Shown in pieces: positions 1 through 5,280 of a DNA stretch of 11,178 nucleotides (positions are counted from its first letter, which is position 1; each line of letters opens with the position of its first letter). The stretch comes from JAMCZZ01 sp964363695 (GTDB lineage: Bacteria > Patescibacteriota > UBA1384 > XYA2-FULL-43-10 > 1-14-0-10-43-13). Below the pieces are notes generated by a model that was not told where the DNA came from, did not search any database, and saw nothing but the letters and a program-made list of their open reading frames with translations. The DNA lies in assembly GCA_964363695.1 (NCBI GenBank), contig CAYIJI010000038.1:1-11178 (forward strand), given 5' to 3'. The translations under genes were made by a program, and so were the position numbers.

Positions 1-136
1 TTATCTATTTAAAACTGCTGTGGAAGTGGCATTTACTCCACTAACCTACTTAATCGTAAATCGTTTGAAGAAAAAAGAATCAGAAGATTATTACGATACA
101 AAAACCGACTTCAATCCTTTCCGAGTCGGCGCTTAG
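1..136 (+). CDS. Queuosine precursor transporter (YhhQ/QPTR family), C-terminal fragment
   Basis: An open frame enters from the left edge (codons in phase with base 2) and stops at TAG 134-136, giving about 44 residues. The peptide has a final hydrophobic stretch (AVEVAFTPLTYLIVNRLKKK) followed by an acidic-aromatic tail ending in TDFNPF. This matches the end of YhhQ-type integral membrane transporters, in which the last helix carries a TPLTYLVV-like segment and the tail an NFNPF motif. The family imports queuine or preQ precursors for the Q modification of tRNA. Only the C-terminus is present, so fold and active residues cannot be judged. The gene is convergent with the flavoprotein, leaving 21 bases between the two stops and no clear terminator. 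Confidence 0.72.
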   Translation, partial: YLFKTAVEVAFTPLTYLIVNRLKKKESEDYYDTKTDFNPFRVGA

Positions 137-157
137 TACTCATAAAATATTAATAGT

Positions 158-1381
158 TTACATGGAGACATTTTTGCCTGCGACGTAGCCGCTGGACCAG
201 GCCCACTGGAGATTGAATCCGCCGGAGTCACCGTCTACGTCAATGATTTCTCCGGCGAAATACAGGTCCTTTACTATTTTCGATTCTAGCGTTTGAGCAT
301 TTATCTCATTTGTCTCAATTCCTCCGGCGGTAACTTGAGCTTCTTTTAGCGGCCGCAATCCGGAAACTGTGAGAGTAAGATCTTTCATGTTTGAAAGAAT
401 ATTGCCTCGTTCTACCTTTCCGATTTCGGCTGATTTTTTATCGATATTGACGCTTGATAGTGTAAGAATTACTTCAATTAGTCTTTGCGGCAACACTCCA
501 ACCAAAGCGTTCTTTATTGCTTTTTTGCCATTTAGTTCCAAAGATTTAGAGACACTCCCATCTAGTTCGTTTTTCTCTATCTCCGGAAACAGATCAATGT
601 GCAATTCTACTTTAGAATCGCCGAATTCCGGAGCGATTTTTCGGGCCATTGACATGATAGATGGACCGGAAAGGCCGAAATGAGTAAATAGCAAGTCGCC
701 CTGTTTTTGAGAAATTATTTTTTCTCCTTTGGTGCCCCAAACTTTTGCCTCCACTTTCACGCCTTGAACTTCTTTGACCCACGACTCTTTAGTCTCGATC
801 GGCACAAGAGCAGCATAAAGGGGTGTAATAGTGTGTCCTAAATTCCTAGCCCAAAAAAGGCCGTCTCCGGAGGAGCCCAAAAAGTGGGCTGCTTTTCCGC
901 CGGTTGTTATAATTAATTTTTTAGTGTTAATAACATTTCCGTTTTCCAAAATAACATTCCATGCTTCTTTTTTCTCAATTTTTTTAACCAAAGAATTAAC
1001 TAAAATCGTCACTTTGTTTTCGGATAATTTATCCGACAAAACATTAACTACGCTAGAAGCTTGATTTGTCCTCGGAAACATTCGTCCTCTGTCCTCCTCT
1101 TTTAATAAGAGCCCCAATTCATTAAAAAAATTCATTGCTTTGTTCTGATCGAATTGAGAGAGAACTTCATTGATGAATTTTTTATCGGCGCCATAGAAAC
1201 GGTCGGCGGTTACATTTTTGTTAGTAATGTTGCACCTGCCGTTGCCGGTGGCTAAGATTTTTCTGCCAATTTCCGGATTCTTCTCTATTAAAATAACCTG
1301 CTTACCTTTTTCGGAAGCGGTTATGGCGGCCATTATACCGGCAGGGCCAGCACCAATTATTGCAACATCATACTTTTTCAT
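158..1381 (-). CDS. BaiN/HI0933-family NAD(P)/FAD-dependent oxidoreductase (YhiN-like flavoprotein)
   Basis: A 407-residue protein of the usual length for the HI0933/YhiN/BaiN flavoprotein family. A Rossmann FAD-binding motif opens it (AIIGAGPAGIMAA, glycines 10, 12 and 15), with the ribose-binding acidic residue at E33 in LIEKN. The family signature GRKILATGNGRCNITN lies at about residues 39-54. The C-terminal second FAD contact runs from AGEIIDVDG to the GGFNLQWAWSSGYVAG block (about 376-402). The family is soluble and flavin-dependent. Few members have a known substrate (one clostridial BaiN acts in bile-acid metabolism), so no substrate is assigned here. The ATG at 1381 has no Shine-Dalgarno sequence and sits just after a good -10 box, so the mRNA is probably leaderless. 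The gene stands alone, divergent from the Rrf2 operon. Confidence 0.9.
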   Translation of the reverse strand: MKKYDVAIIGAGPAGIMAAITASEKGKQVILIEKNPEIGRKILATGNGRCNITNKNVTADRFYGADKKFINEVLSQFDQNKAMNFFNELGLLLKEEDRGRMFPRTNQASSVVNVLSDKLSENKVTILVNSLVKKIEKKEAWNVILENGNVINTKKLIITTGGKAAHFLGSSGDGLFWARNLGHTITPLYAALVPIETKESWVKEVQGVKVEAKVWGTKGEKIISQKQGDLLFTHFGLSGPSIMSMARKIAPEFGDSKVELHIDLFPEIEKNELDGSVSKSLELNGKKAIKNALVGVLPQRLIEVILTLSSVNIDKKSAEIGKVERGNILSNMKDLTLTVSGLRPLKEAQVTAGGIETNEINAQTLESKIVKDLYFAGEIIDVDGDSGGFNLQWAWSSGYVAGKNVSM

Positions 1382-1388
1382 AGATATT

Positions 1389-1417
1389 ATTGTAGAATAA
1401 TATCAGTAATAAGTCCA
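1389..1417 (-). promoter_or_regulatory. Predicted leaderless promoter of the BaiN-family gene
   Basis: On the minus strand, TGGACT (complement of 1412-1417, 4 of 6 to TTGACA) and TACAAT (complement of 1389-1394, 5 of 6 to TATAAT) are separated by 17 bases. With +1 seven bases past the -10 box, transcription would begin at 1381 or 1382, on or next to the A of the ATG. No Shine-Dalgarno is present. The mobile element's target site starts at 1421, only four bases upstream of the -35 box. Confidence 0.5.
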
Positions 1418-1428
1418 TATGGCGGTTG

Positions 1429-1592
1429 GTAACCACTCACTGTCATTCCAGACTTGATCTGGAATCTAGAAATTATGCAAGCAGACTAACTCTCTGGATC
1501 CCAGATCTCCCGTTCGACAGGGCTCAGGGCCTGAGTGGAATCGAAGGCAAGCTTGCAGTCTGGGATGACAACAGGGGGCAGTGAGTGGTTAC
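1429..1592. mobile_element. 164-bp MITE-like element with 14-bp inverted repeats and 8-bp target-site duplication
   Basis: The ends are perfect inverted repeats: GTAACCACTCACTG at 1429-1442 and its reverse complement at 1579-1592. They are flanked exactly by an 8-bp direct repeat, GGCGGTTG, at 1421-1428 and 1593-1600, the hallmark of transposition. Inside is a second nested palindromic module from TGTCATTCC (1441) to GGATGACA (ending 1570), holding a perfect 8-bp hairpin (1445-1452 with 1458-1465) and an outer pair ATCCCAGA (1498-1505) with TCTGGGAT (1559-1566). A further palindromic unit at 1513-1545 begins TTCGACAGG and ends GGAATCGAA. No reading frame of note is present, so the element would need a transposase supplied in trans. 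An 8-bp duplication is typical of IS6, IS66, IS256, ISL3 or ISAs1-type transposases; which one is not visible here. Confidence 0.85.
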
Positions 1593-1693
1593 GGCGGTTG
1601 TAGCCCAATAGTTTGACTGCAATTCGATTGGGTTTTAATAAAGCTAAATAGTAAATCCAACGCAATGTAAAACCTTACTGAAATCATAAATTA

Positions 1694-1730
1694 TTGACAG
1701 CGTTGTTATTTAGGACTATTTTAGTATTAA
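1694..1730 (+). promoter_or_regulatory. Promoter of the Rrf2-cupin-ferredoxin operon with overlapping Rrf2/IscR-type operator
   Basis: TTGACA at 1694-1699 and TATTTT at 1717-1722 are spaced by 17 bases. A near-perfect palindrome at 1710-1730 has the form TTA-N2-ACTA-N3-TAGT-N2-TAA and covers the -10 box. Its centre, ACTATTTTAGT, fits the core ACTRWWWYAGT of the E. coli IscR type 1 site. The gene immediately downstream encodes an Rrf2 protein with three cysteines, so autorepression by cluster-loaded protein is the likely mode. A second possible -10 (TATAAT, 1732-1737) lacks a good -35. The leader to the ATG at 1753 has no Shine-Dalgarno. The bases between the mobile element and this promoter (1601-1693) show only a weak hairpin (1604-1609 with 1627-1632). 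Confidence 0.65.
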
Positions 1731-1752
1731 ATATAATTAATAACTCTAAAAA

Positions 1753-2175
1753 ATGTTAATCAAAAAAGAAACTGAATACGCGGTCTTGGGGTTAATTCTA
1801 CTCGACCAAAAAAATAACAATGATTTCTACGACATTAAAGTTTTCGCCAAAGAGCATAATCTTTCAGAAACATTGCTGCCAAAAGTTTTTCAGAAATTGG
1901 CGGTTGCAGATATTGTTGAATCGAGGCTCGGTCCCGGCGGTGGCTTTCGCTTACACAAAGACCCTAAAGAAATTACGCTCTGGGCTATCTTTGAAGCTGT
2001 TCAAATGCCAAACGTTTTAAAATGCTATATGGGAAAAACTTCTTATTGTTTAAAGCCGGTTTGCCCGCTGCGAAGTACAGTTTTAAAAGTTGAACAATTT
2101 CTCGAAAAGTTTTTAGAAAATACTACGCTTTTTTCGCTCTCAAACGATTATAAAAATAATAAAGAAAGGATCTAA
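1753..2175 (+). CDS. Rrf2-family transcriptional regulator with IscR-like cysteines
   Basis: A 140-residue protein of normal Rrf2 length. The N-terminus has the winged-helix opening (ETEYAVLGLILL, residues 6-17), the recognition helix region around 36-50 and the wing signature SRLGPGGGFRL (57-67). The C-terminal half has cysteines at 91, 99 and 104, close to the 92/98/104 set that holds the [2Fe-2S] cluster in IscR. This makes it a likely iron-sulfur or redox sensor rather than a cluster-free CymR- or NsrR-unrelated paralogue. It acts as a DNA-binding dimer in the cytoplasm. It is the first gene of the operon; its TAA stop shares one base with the cupin ATG (TAATG). The promoter palindrome suggests autoregulation. 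Which ligand it senses (iron-sulfur status, NO or other) cannot be told from sequence. Confidence 0.85.
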   Translation: MLIKKETEYAVLGLILLDQKNNNDFYDIKVFAKEHNLSETLLPKVFQKLAVADIVESRLGPGGGFRLHKDPKEITLWAIFEAVQMPNVLKCYMGKTSYCLKPVCPLRSTVLKVEQFLEKFLENTTLFSLSNDYKNNKERI

Positions 2176-2492
2176 TGGAAATATTGTCGGGGCCTAATTT
2201 ATTGAAAGATTTGATCAATTACCAGGAGGGAGCGGTTGTTAGTCGAACTTTGATCAAGAAGGGTGCGGGGACTGTGACAGCATTCGCCTTTGCCGAGGGG
2301 CAAGGGTTAAGTGAGCACACCGCGCCATTTGACGCGCTGGTTCATGTTCTTGATGGTGAAGCAAAAGTTACAATTGGAGGAAAAGCGCATATTGTTAAAG
2401 AGGGCGAGATCATACTTCTTCCTGTTAATATTATTCATTCGCTCCAGGCAGATACCAGGTTCAAAATGTTACTAACGATGATAAAAGAGTGA
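2175..2492 (+). CDS. Small single-domain cupin protein
   Basis: A 105-residue cupin. The first cupin motif is relaxed: G44, H48, D53 and H57 stand where G-x5-HxH-x3,4-E is usual. It continues into LDGEAKVTIGG (59-69). The second motif is G77-x5-P83-x-N85-x2-H88. H48, H57 and H88 are candidate metal ligands. Proteins of this subgroup (HTAPFDALVHVLDGEA signature) are soluble and annotated only as cupins; substrate unknown. The start is fixed by a TAATG junction with the Rrf2 gene and by the Shine-Dalgarno AAAGGA at 2165-2170. Translational coupling to the regulator and position before an iron-sulfur protein point to a shared redox or metal-related job. The stop is TGA, which argues against TGA reassignment in this organism. 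Confidence 0.82.
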   Translation: MEILSGPNLLKDLINYQEGAVVSRTLIKKGAGTVTAFAFAEGQGLSEHTAPFDALVHVLDGEAKVTIGGKAHIVKEGEIILLPVNIIHSLQADTRFKMLLTMIKE

Positions 2493-2540
2493 TTGCGGGT
2501 AAGAAATTTAAAAATAAGACAGGCTCTAAGGAAAAATTTT

Positions 2541-3299
2541 ATGATTAGAAAAATTATTGAAATTGACGAAGACAAATGTACCGGTTGCGGTAAGTGTACT
2601 GTGGTTTGTGCTGAAGCAGCGTTGGAAATAGTTGATGGCAAGGCCAAAGTGGTTGGCGATTTCCTCTGTGATGGTCTGGGTGCTTGCTTAGATGTTTGTG
2701 ATTTCGATGCCCTACATATCGTTGAAAAAGAGACGGCTGAGTATGATCCAAAACTAGCCTTTGAGCGAGTTAAGGAATTGCGGGGTGAGGATGCTGCCAT
2801 GAATGTGCATGGGGCTGAGGAGCTGGATGTGCCAAAAGCTATGATATCACATGGCGGCTGCCCGGGGAGTATGATGCAAGATTTGAGGCATAAACCCAAA
2901 AAAGAAACTGATCACAAAGATATTGATTTGTCCTCCGAGCTTCGGCAATGGCCGGTCCAGCTTCATTTGCTGAATCCTAATGCTCCATATCTCAATAACG
3001 CTGACCTCGTCATAGCGGCCGATTGTGCGCCTTTTGCCTATCCAAATTTTCATCAAAAATTTCTAAAAGACAAAATTCTGGTGATACTCTGTCCGAAACT
3101 AGACGATGGCCAAGATGACTATATCGACAAGCTGGCAGATATTTTCAAGAACAAAAAAATTAAGAGCATTACAATCGTTCACATGGAAGTTCCCTGTTGT
3201 TTTGGTATAGAGCATATCGTAAAACAAGCTCTCCAAAAATCAGGCAAAAACATCATTATTAAGGACTATACCATTTCAGTTTCTGGCGATATTATATAA
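2541..3299 (+). CDS. 4Fe-4S dicluster ferredoxin-like protein with cysteine-rich C-terminal domain
   Basis: A 252-residue protein when started at ATG 2541, which has the Shine-Dalgarno AAGGA at 2528-2532, 8 bases upstream. An in-frame TTG at 2493 directly after the cupin stop has no such support. Cluster site one is complete (C13, C16, C19, C23). Site two reads CDGLGACLDVC with C43, C49 and C53, a leucine sitting where the second ligand is expected. The C-terminal part (about 100-252) has recurrent cysteine motifs: HGGCPG (C107), DCAPFAY (C162), CPKLDD (C184) and VPCCFG (C219, C220). I recognise this as the conserved anaerobe protein annotated as a 4Fe-4S binding protein, often found with Rrf2, cupin and hybrid-cluster-protein genes. 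No hcp gene is visible here. Cytoplasmic electron transfer or redox sensing is plausible; the exact reaction is unknown. Confidence 0.82.
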   Translation: MIRKIIEIDEDKCTGCGKCTVVCAEAALEIVDGKAKVVGDFLCDGLGACLDVCDFDALHIVEKETAEYDPKLAFERVKELRGEDAAMNVHGAEELDVPKAMISHGGCPGSMMQDLRHKPKKETDHKDIDLSSELRQWPVQLHLLNPNAPYLNNADLVIAADCAPFAYPNFHQKFLKDKILVILCPKLDDGQDDYIDKLADIFKNKKIKSITIVHMEVPCCFGIEHIVKQALQKSGKNIIIKDYTISVSGDII

Positions 3300-3312
3300 C
3301 AGATGAGTGACT

Positions 3313-3366
3313 ACACGAAAAAATACACGAAAAAATCTTGACGGGAGGGCTATAATATTATAGAAT
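3313..3366 (+). promoter_or_regulatory. tmRNA promoter with upstream A-tract tandem repeat
   Basis: TTGACG (3338-3343) and TAGAAT (3361-3366) are separated by exactly 17 bases, each 5 of 6 to consensus, placing +1 near 3373, six bases before the mature tmRNA 5' end. Immediately upstream is a perfect tandem duplication of the 12-mer ACACGAAAAAAT (3313-3324, 3325-3336). Its two A-tracts resemble an UP element contacted by the RNA polymerase alpha subunit. Another TATAAT (3351-3356) lies too close to the -35 box to serve with it. Confidence 0.65.
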
Positions 3367-3378
3367 TAATCTTGATCT

Positions 3379-3766
3379 GGGGGTGTATTAGCTTCGACAG
3401 AAGGACTTTAAAAACATATTTGCAAGTAAGTGTGTAAGCCACTTTCAAACCTTACAAAAATTACAAATGCAAACTCATTTGTTAGCAAAGTAAAAGCTGC
3501 TTTTAGCATGCCTAGCTTTGCGCCAGTTGCTGCTTAATTGCGACAACCATCCGTCCTTGGGCTACTCGACTCGAGCAAACGGGTGTCATAATTCGAGTTG
3601 CTGATTTATTGATTCTCTAGCAATTTATCTTAAGATTTACTAGAGGTAGAATATTGGTTTTTTGTTCCGATTCTATCCAATATTCAAATTTTCAACCGGA
3701 ACTAAACTTGTAGATAGTATGTTTCTAACCTTTTGGACAGGGGTGCAACTCCCCTCACCTCCACCA
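3379..3766 (+). ncRNA. ssrA: Transfer-messenger RNA (tmRNA)
   Basis: A 388-base one-piece tmRNA. The 5' end GGGGGTG pairs with CACCTCC (3756-3762) to form the tRNA-like acceptor stem, followed by discriminator A and an encoded CCA (3764-3766). The 5' domain contains TTCGACAG, a conserved tmRNA signature. The T arm is AGGGG/CCCCT around a 7-base loop, TGCAACT. The tag reading frame starts at GCA AAC (3469) and stops at TAA (3535-3537), coding 22 residues that begin ANSFVSKVKA and end APVAA, the small-hydrophobic end read by ClpXP-type proteases. The downstream part holds pseudoknot-type stems, for example GAATATTGG with CCAATATTC before the T arm. It rescues stalled ribosomes together with SmpB (not in this window) and tags the unfinished protein. 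Confidence 0.95.
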
Positions 3767-3769
3767 ACA

Positions 3770-3799
3770 AAAAAAGTAGCTCTGTGAGCTATTTTTTTT
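3770..3799. terminator. Bidirectional intrinsic terminator (tmRNA / minus-strand orphan operon)
   Basis: The stem TAGCTC (3777-3782) pairs with GAGCTA (3786-3791) across a TGT loop and is extended by A/T pairing of 3770-3775 with the run of eight T at 3792-3799. Read on the plus strand it ends tmRNA only a few bases after its CCA. Read on the minus strand it also ends in a T run and can stop transcripts from the three-gene operon whose last stop is at 3891. The intervening 3800-3890 shows no gene. Confidence 0.88.
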
Positions 3800-3890
3800 G
3801 TTATAGAAAATTAATGTCGCTTTATATTAATGGGTATGTTCCCGAGTTATTAGAGCATAGCAAAATCGTAACGAAATCATTAACAAGAAA

Positions 3891-4166
3891 CTATTTTTTT
3901 GCTTTAGAATCTTCTTCGTGCTTCTTCAACACCGCATCAATGGTAGTTTTAAAATTCTTGAGTTGTTCAATGCTCATTCTGACATTACATACACCACGAG
4001 CATTTATAAGATTTTTCTTTTGTTCAATTGTTTGAAAAAAAACTATCTCGGCAAAACGCTCGGGAAAAATTTTGATTCCACTGCCATCAACTGCAAGGGA
4101 AGGAGGCACAGAGGATATATTTAGCTGAACGTCTGGGGTCGACTTTTTATCTTTTTCCTGCAACAT
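3891..4166 (-). CDS. Small conserved-looking protein of unknown function (weak DUF3467 resemblance)
   Basis: A 91-residue soluble protein with no signal or membrane segment. A disordered start is followed by a compact part (about 27-85) with SGIKIFPERFAEIVFFQ, a middle strand ARGVCNVRMS and a final amphipathic helix (EQLKNFKTTIDAVLKKHEE). The order strand-strand-RxxMS-helix resembles DUF3467 proteins, but I cannot confirm this by eye and do not assign it. The start is set by the Shine-Dalgarno AGGAGA (complement of 4172-4177), five bases from the ATG. It overlaps the preceding gene by 20 bases, so it is third in a coupled three-gene operon. The single stop is TAG, and the shared terminator lies about 90 bases downstream. 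Confidence 0.7.
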   Translation of the reverse strand: MLQEKDKKSTPDVQLNISSVPPSLAVDGSGIKIFPERFAEIVFFQTIEQKKNLINARGVCNVRMSIEQLKNFKTTIDAVLKKHEEDSKAKK

Positions 4167-4449
4167 AAGATTCTCCTATTTTAAGCGATATTAATTTAAT
4201 CACTTCCTCTTTTTTTAGACTGTCGATCTCCTTATCAAATTCCGAATAAGCATTTTTTACTTCAATTAAAACAGGCTCCTTAGAATCTTCAATAAAAACA
4301 AAAGAAATATTATTGCTCTTACTTTTAGTAATTTTCTCCTTGGAGGTTTCAAAAACTACCTCGTCATATATTTGAAATATATCCGAGTATGGGTCATACG
4401 AGATCAGCCAGTTTCTCTTCATTTTTTCTAACAATTTTTTACTCATCAT
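4147..4449 (-). CDS. Hypothetical protein, possible DUF2283-like fold
   Basis: A 100-residue charged protein with no membrane segment. After a short N-terminal helix it has SYDPYSDIFQIY (about 17-28), like the YDxxxDxLxI opening of DUF2283 proteins. It later has ISFVFIEDSKEPVLIEVKNA, which mirrors their IDxxGxLVGIEIL-type second half. The similarity is suggestive only, because the central loop is longer than usual. The C-terminus is a lysine and glutamate-rich helix. Two consecutive ATGs (4447-4449 and 4444-4446) are possible starts. Neither has a Shine-Dalgarno, but the upstream stop is only two bases away, so translation probably continues by coupling from the 141-residue gene. It is the middle gene of the orphan operon. 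Confidence 0.68.
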   Translation of the reverse strand: MMSKKLLEKMKRNWLISYDPYSDIFQIYDEVVFETSKEKITKSKSNNISFVFIEDSKEPVLIEVKNAYSEFDKEIDSLKKEEVIKLISLKIGESYVAGKR

Positions 4450-4451
4450 GG

Positions 4452-4877
4452 TTACAATTTTATTCGATAAGAAAGTGTATAATTCTTCGGTCTGGGCACT
4501 TTCTCCTTGTCCTCATACTTAACAATTACAATCATGGTTTCGTTTCCAGTATATCGCCCGTCAGGTAAGTTCAATCCGTGAACAAAACCTTTTTTATGAT
4601 AAATCAACACGTTTCCCGTTTCATTGTGTTTTATTGCAACAGGATTTCTAGAAGTTGACGGCACTACAGTATCTAGATCAACCAGAATAGCTCCTAAATT
4701 ATGAAAAACTGTGGGGTTCTGCTCTATCGCGGAATCACTTTCATGATTTGCTGGGTTTTTAGGAGTAATTTTGACTTTTCGTCCCTCGCAATCCGTTACT
4801 TCGTAAGCCCTGATTGGTCGATCACAAGTTTCCTCGAAAGTCTTGTATTTATATTTAGAACTAATATCATCATCCAT
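4452..4877 (-). CDS. Hypothetical protein, first gene of the orphan operon
   Basis: A 141-residue soluble protein that I do not recognise. The first 50 residues are rich in charged and polar residues, with two cysteines (C18, C30) and a KVKITPKNPAN segment. From about 58 onward it alternates hydrophobic and polar residues (VFHNLGAILVDLDTVV, then NVLIYHKKGFVHGLNLPDG, then MIVIVKYEDK), consistent with a beta-rich domain. There is no signal peptide, membrane span or obvious catalytic motif. Its promoter puts +1 on the ATG. It is coupled to two further small genes (2-nt gap, then 20-nt overlap), which implies a shared role, perhaps as complex partners. Nothing in the neighbourhood shows what that role is. 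Confidence 0.68.
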   Translation of the reverse strand: MDDDISSKYKYKTFEETCDRPIRAYEVTDCEGRKVKITPKNPANHESDSAIEQNPTVFHNLGAILVDLDTVVPSTSRNPVAIKHNETGNVLIYHKKGFVHGLNLPDGRYTGNETMIVIVKYEDKEKVPRPKNYTLSYRIKL

Positions 4878-4883
4878 GTTTTA

Positions 4884-4912
4884 AGTTTATGCATCATTGC
4901 GGTTCATGTCAA
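4884..4912 (-). promoter_or_regulatory. Leaderless promoter of the orphan three-gene operon
   Basis: On the minus strand a perfect TTGACA (complement of 4907-4912) and TAAACT (complement of 4884-4889) are 17 bases apart. The last base of the -10 box is seven positions before 4877, so +1 coincides with the A of the ATG. No Shine-Dalgarno fits between. Confidence 0.6.
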
Positions 4913-4934
4913 GTAATATTAGGACGACCGAGAC

Positions 4935-4969
4935 GACCGATTAGAATAACACATAATTATAAATCGGTC
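4935..4969. repeat. Inverted repeat GACCGAT/ATCGGTC upstream of the orphan operon
   Basis: Perfect 7-bp arms at 4935-4941 and 4963-4969 surround a 21-base AT-rich spacer. The left arm adjoins a direct repeat of GACGACCGA (4923-4931 and 4932-4940). It lies between the end of the DUF5665 gene and the -35 box of the orphan operon, so it could be an activator site, or a weak end to the DUF5665 transcript (no T run follows). Confidence 0.4.
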
Positions 4970-4989
4970 AACCTTCGCATTGACATATT

Positions 4990-5229
4990 TTACGATTTGG
5001 TTTTGCTGGCGTTATTAACAATGTCTTGAATAAAGCCTCCCATCGAACCCCATCCTTCCAGTCTGGACAAAATATAGATTACGGCAGCTGCCAAAATGGC
5101 TGAGCCGATAAAGAATCCGAGTCCATAACAAATACCCCTTAAAAATGTCCACCAGGCGCTTGCTGTTTTATCTTGTGCCTTTGCTAGGCTTCCAATTGCT
5201 TTGGTCAGCCGATCTTTATCGTCTTCCAT
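4990..5229 (-). CDS. DUF5665-type small membrane protein
   Basis: A 79-residue protein with a charged N-terminal helix (about 1-24), one membrane span with small residues (about 30-54, FLRGICYGLGFFIGSAILAA) and a short C-terminal amphipathic helix with the motif GGFIQDIV. The pattern LRGxxxGLGxxIGxxIL followed by a FIxDIV end is that of DUF5665, a family common in small-genome bacteria, with no known function. It is probably anchored in the cytoplasmic membrane with both ends short. A Shine-Dalgarno GAGGG lies about five bases before the ATG. The gene is divergent from the membrane-anchored methyltransferase, with only 51 bases between start codons. Confidence 0.75.
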   Translation of the reverse strand: MEDDKDRLTKAIGSLAKAQDKTASAWWTFLRGICYGLGFFIGSAILAAAVIYILSRLEGWGSMGGFIQDIVNNASKTKS

Positions 5230-5265
5230 TTTTCCCTCGTTTCTAAAAATAAAAATATTTATTCC

Positions 5266-5278
5266 TGTTATAATTATA
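5266..5278. promoter_or_regulatory. Divergent overlapping -10 boxes (methyltransferase and DUF5665)
   Basis: The 10-mer TATAATTATA (5269-5278) is self-complementary and offers TATAAT in both directions. On the plus strand it is an extended -10 (TGT before TATAAT, 5266-5274) with no good -35. Seven bases past its end is 5281, the A of the methyltransferase ATG, so this mRNA should be leaderless. On the minus strand the mirror box would give a roughly 40-base leader to the DUF5665 gene, which does have a Shine-Dalgarno. Confidence 0.55.
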
Positions 5279-5280
5279 CT

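Noticed and set aside
105..129. CCGACT/AGTCGG hairpin near the transporter stop as a terminator
   Set aside because: It has a 6-bp stem, a 13-base loop and no T run on either strand.
1604..1636. CCCAAT/ATTGGG hairpin followed by TTTT as a terminator
   Set aside because: The loop is 17 bases, the T run is short, and no gene upstream on that strand needs an end here.
2493..2540. TTG start giving the ferredoxin-like protein 16 extra residues
   Set aside because: There is no Shine-Dalgarno for the TTG, the extra residues are not family-like, and the ATG at 2541 has a well-spaced AAGGA.
2435..2899. 154-codon minus-strand frame opposite the cupin and ferredoxin genes
   Set aside because: It is a shadow of two well-supported genes, with low-complexity composition and no signals.
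3313..3336. Two ACACGAAAAAAT copies considered as a repeat array or CRISPR
   Set aside because: There are only two adjacent units with no spacers; an UP-like element before the tmRNA promoter fits better.
3733..4035. 100-codon plus-strand frame across the tmRNA end and the orphan gene
   Set aside because: It starts inside tmRNA and runs antisense to the 91-residue gene, which has its own Shine-Dalgarno and operon context.
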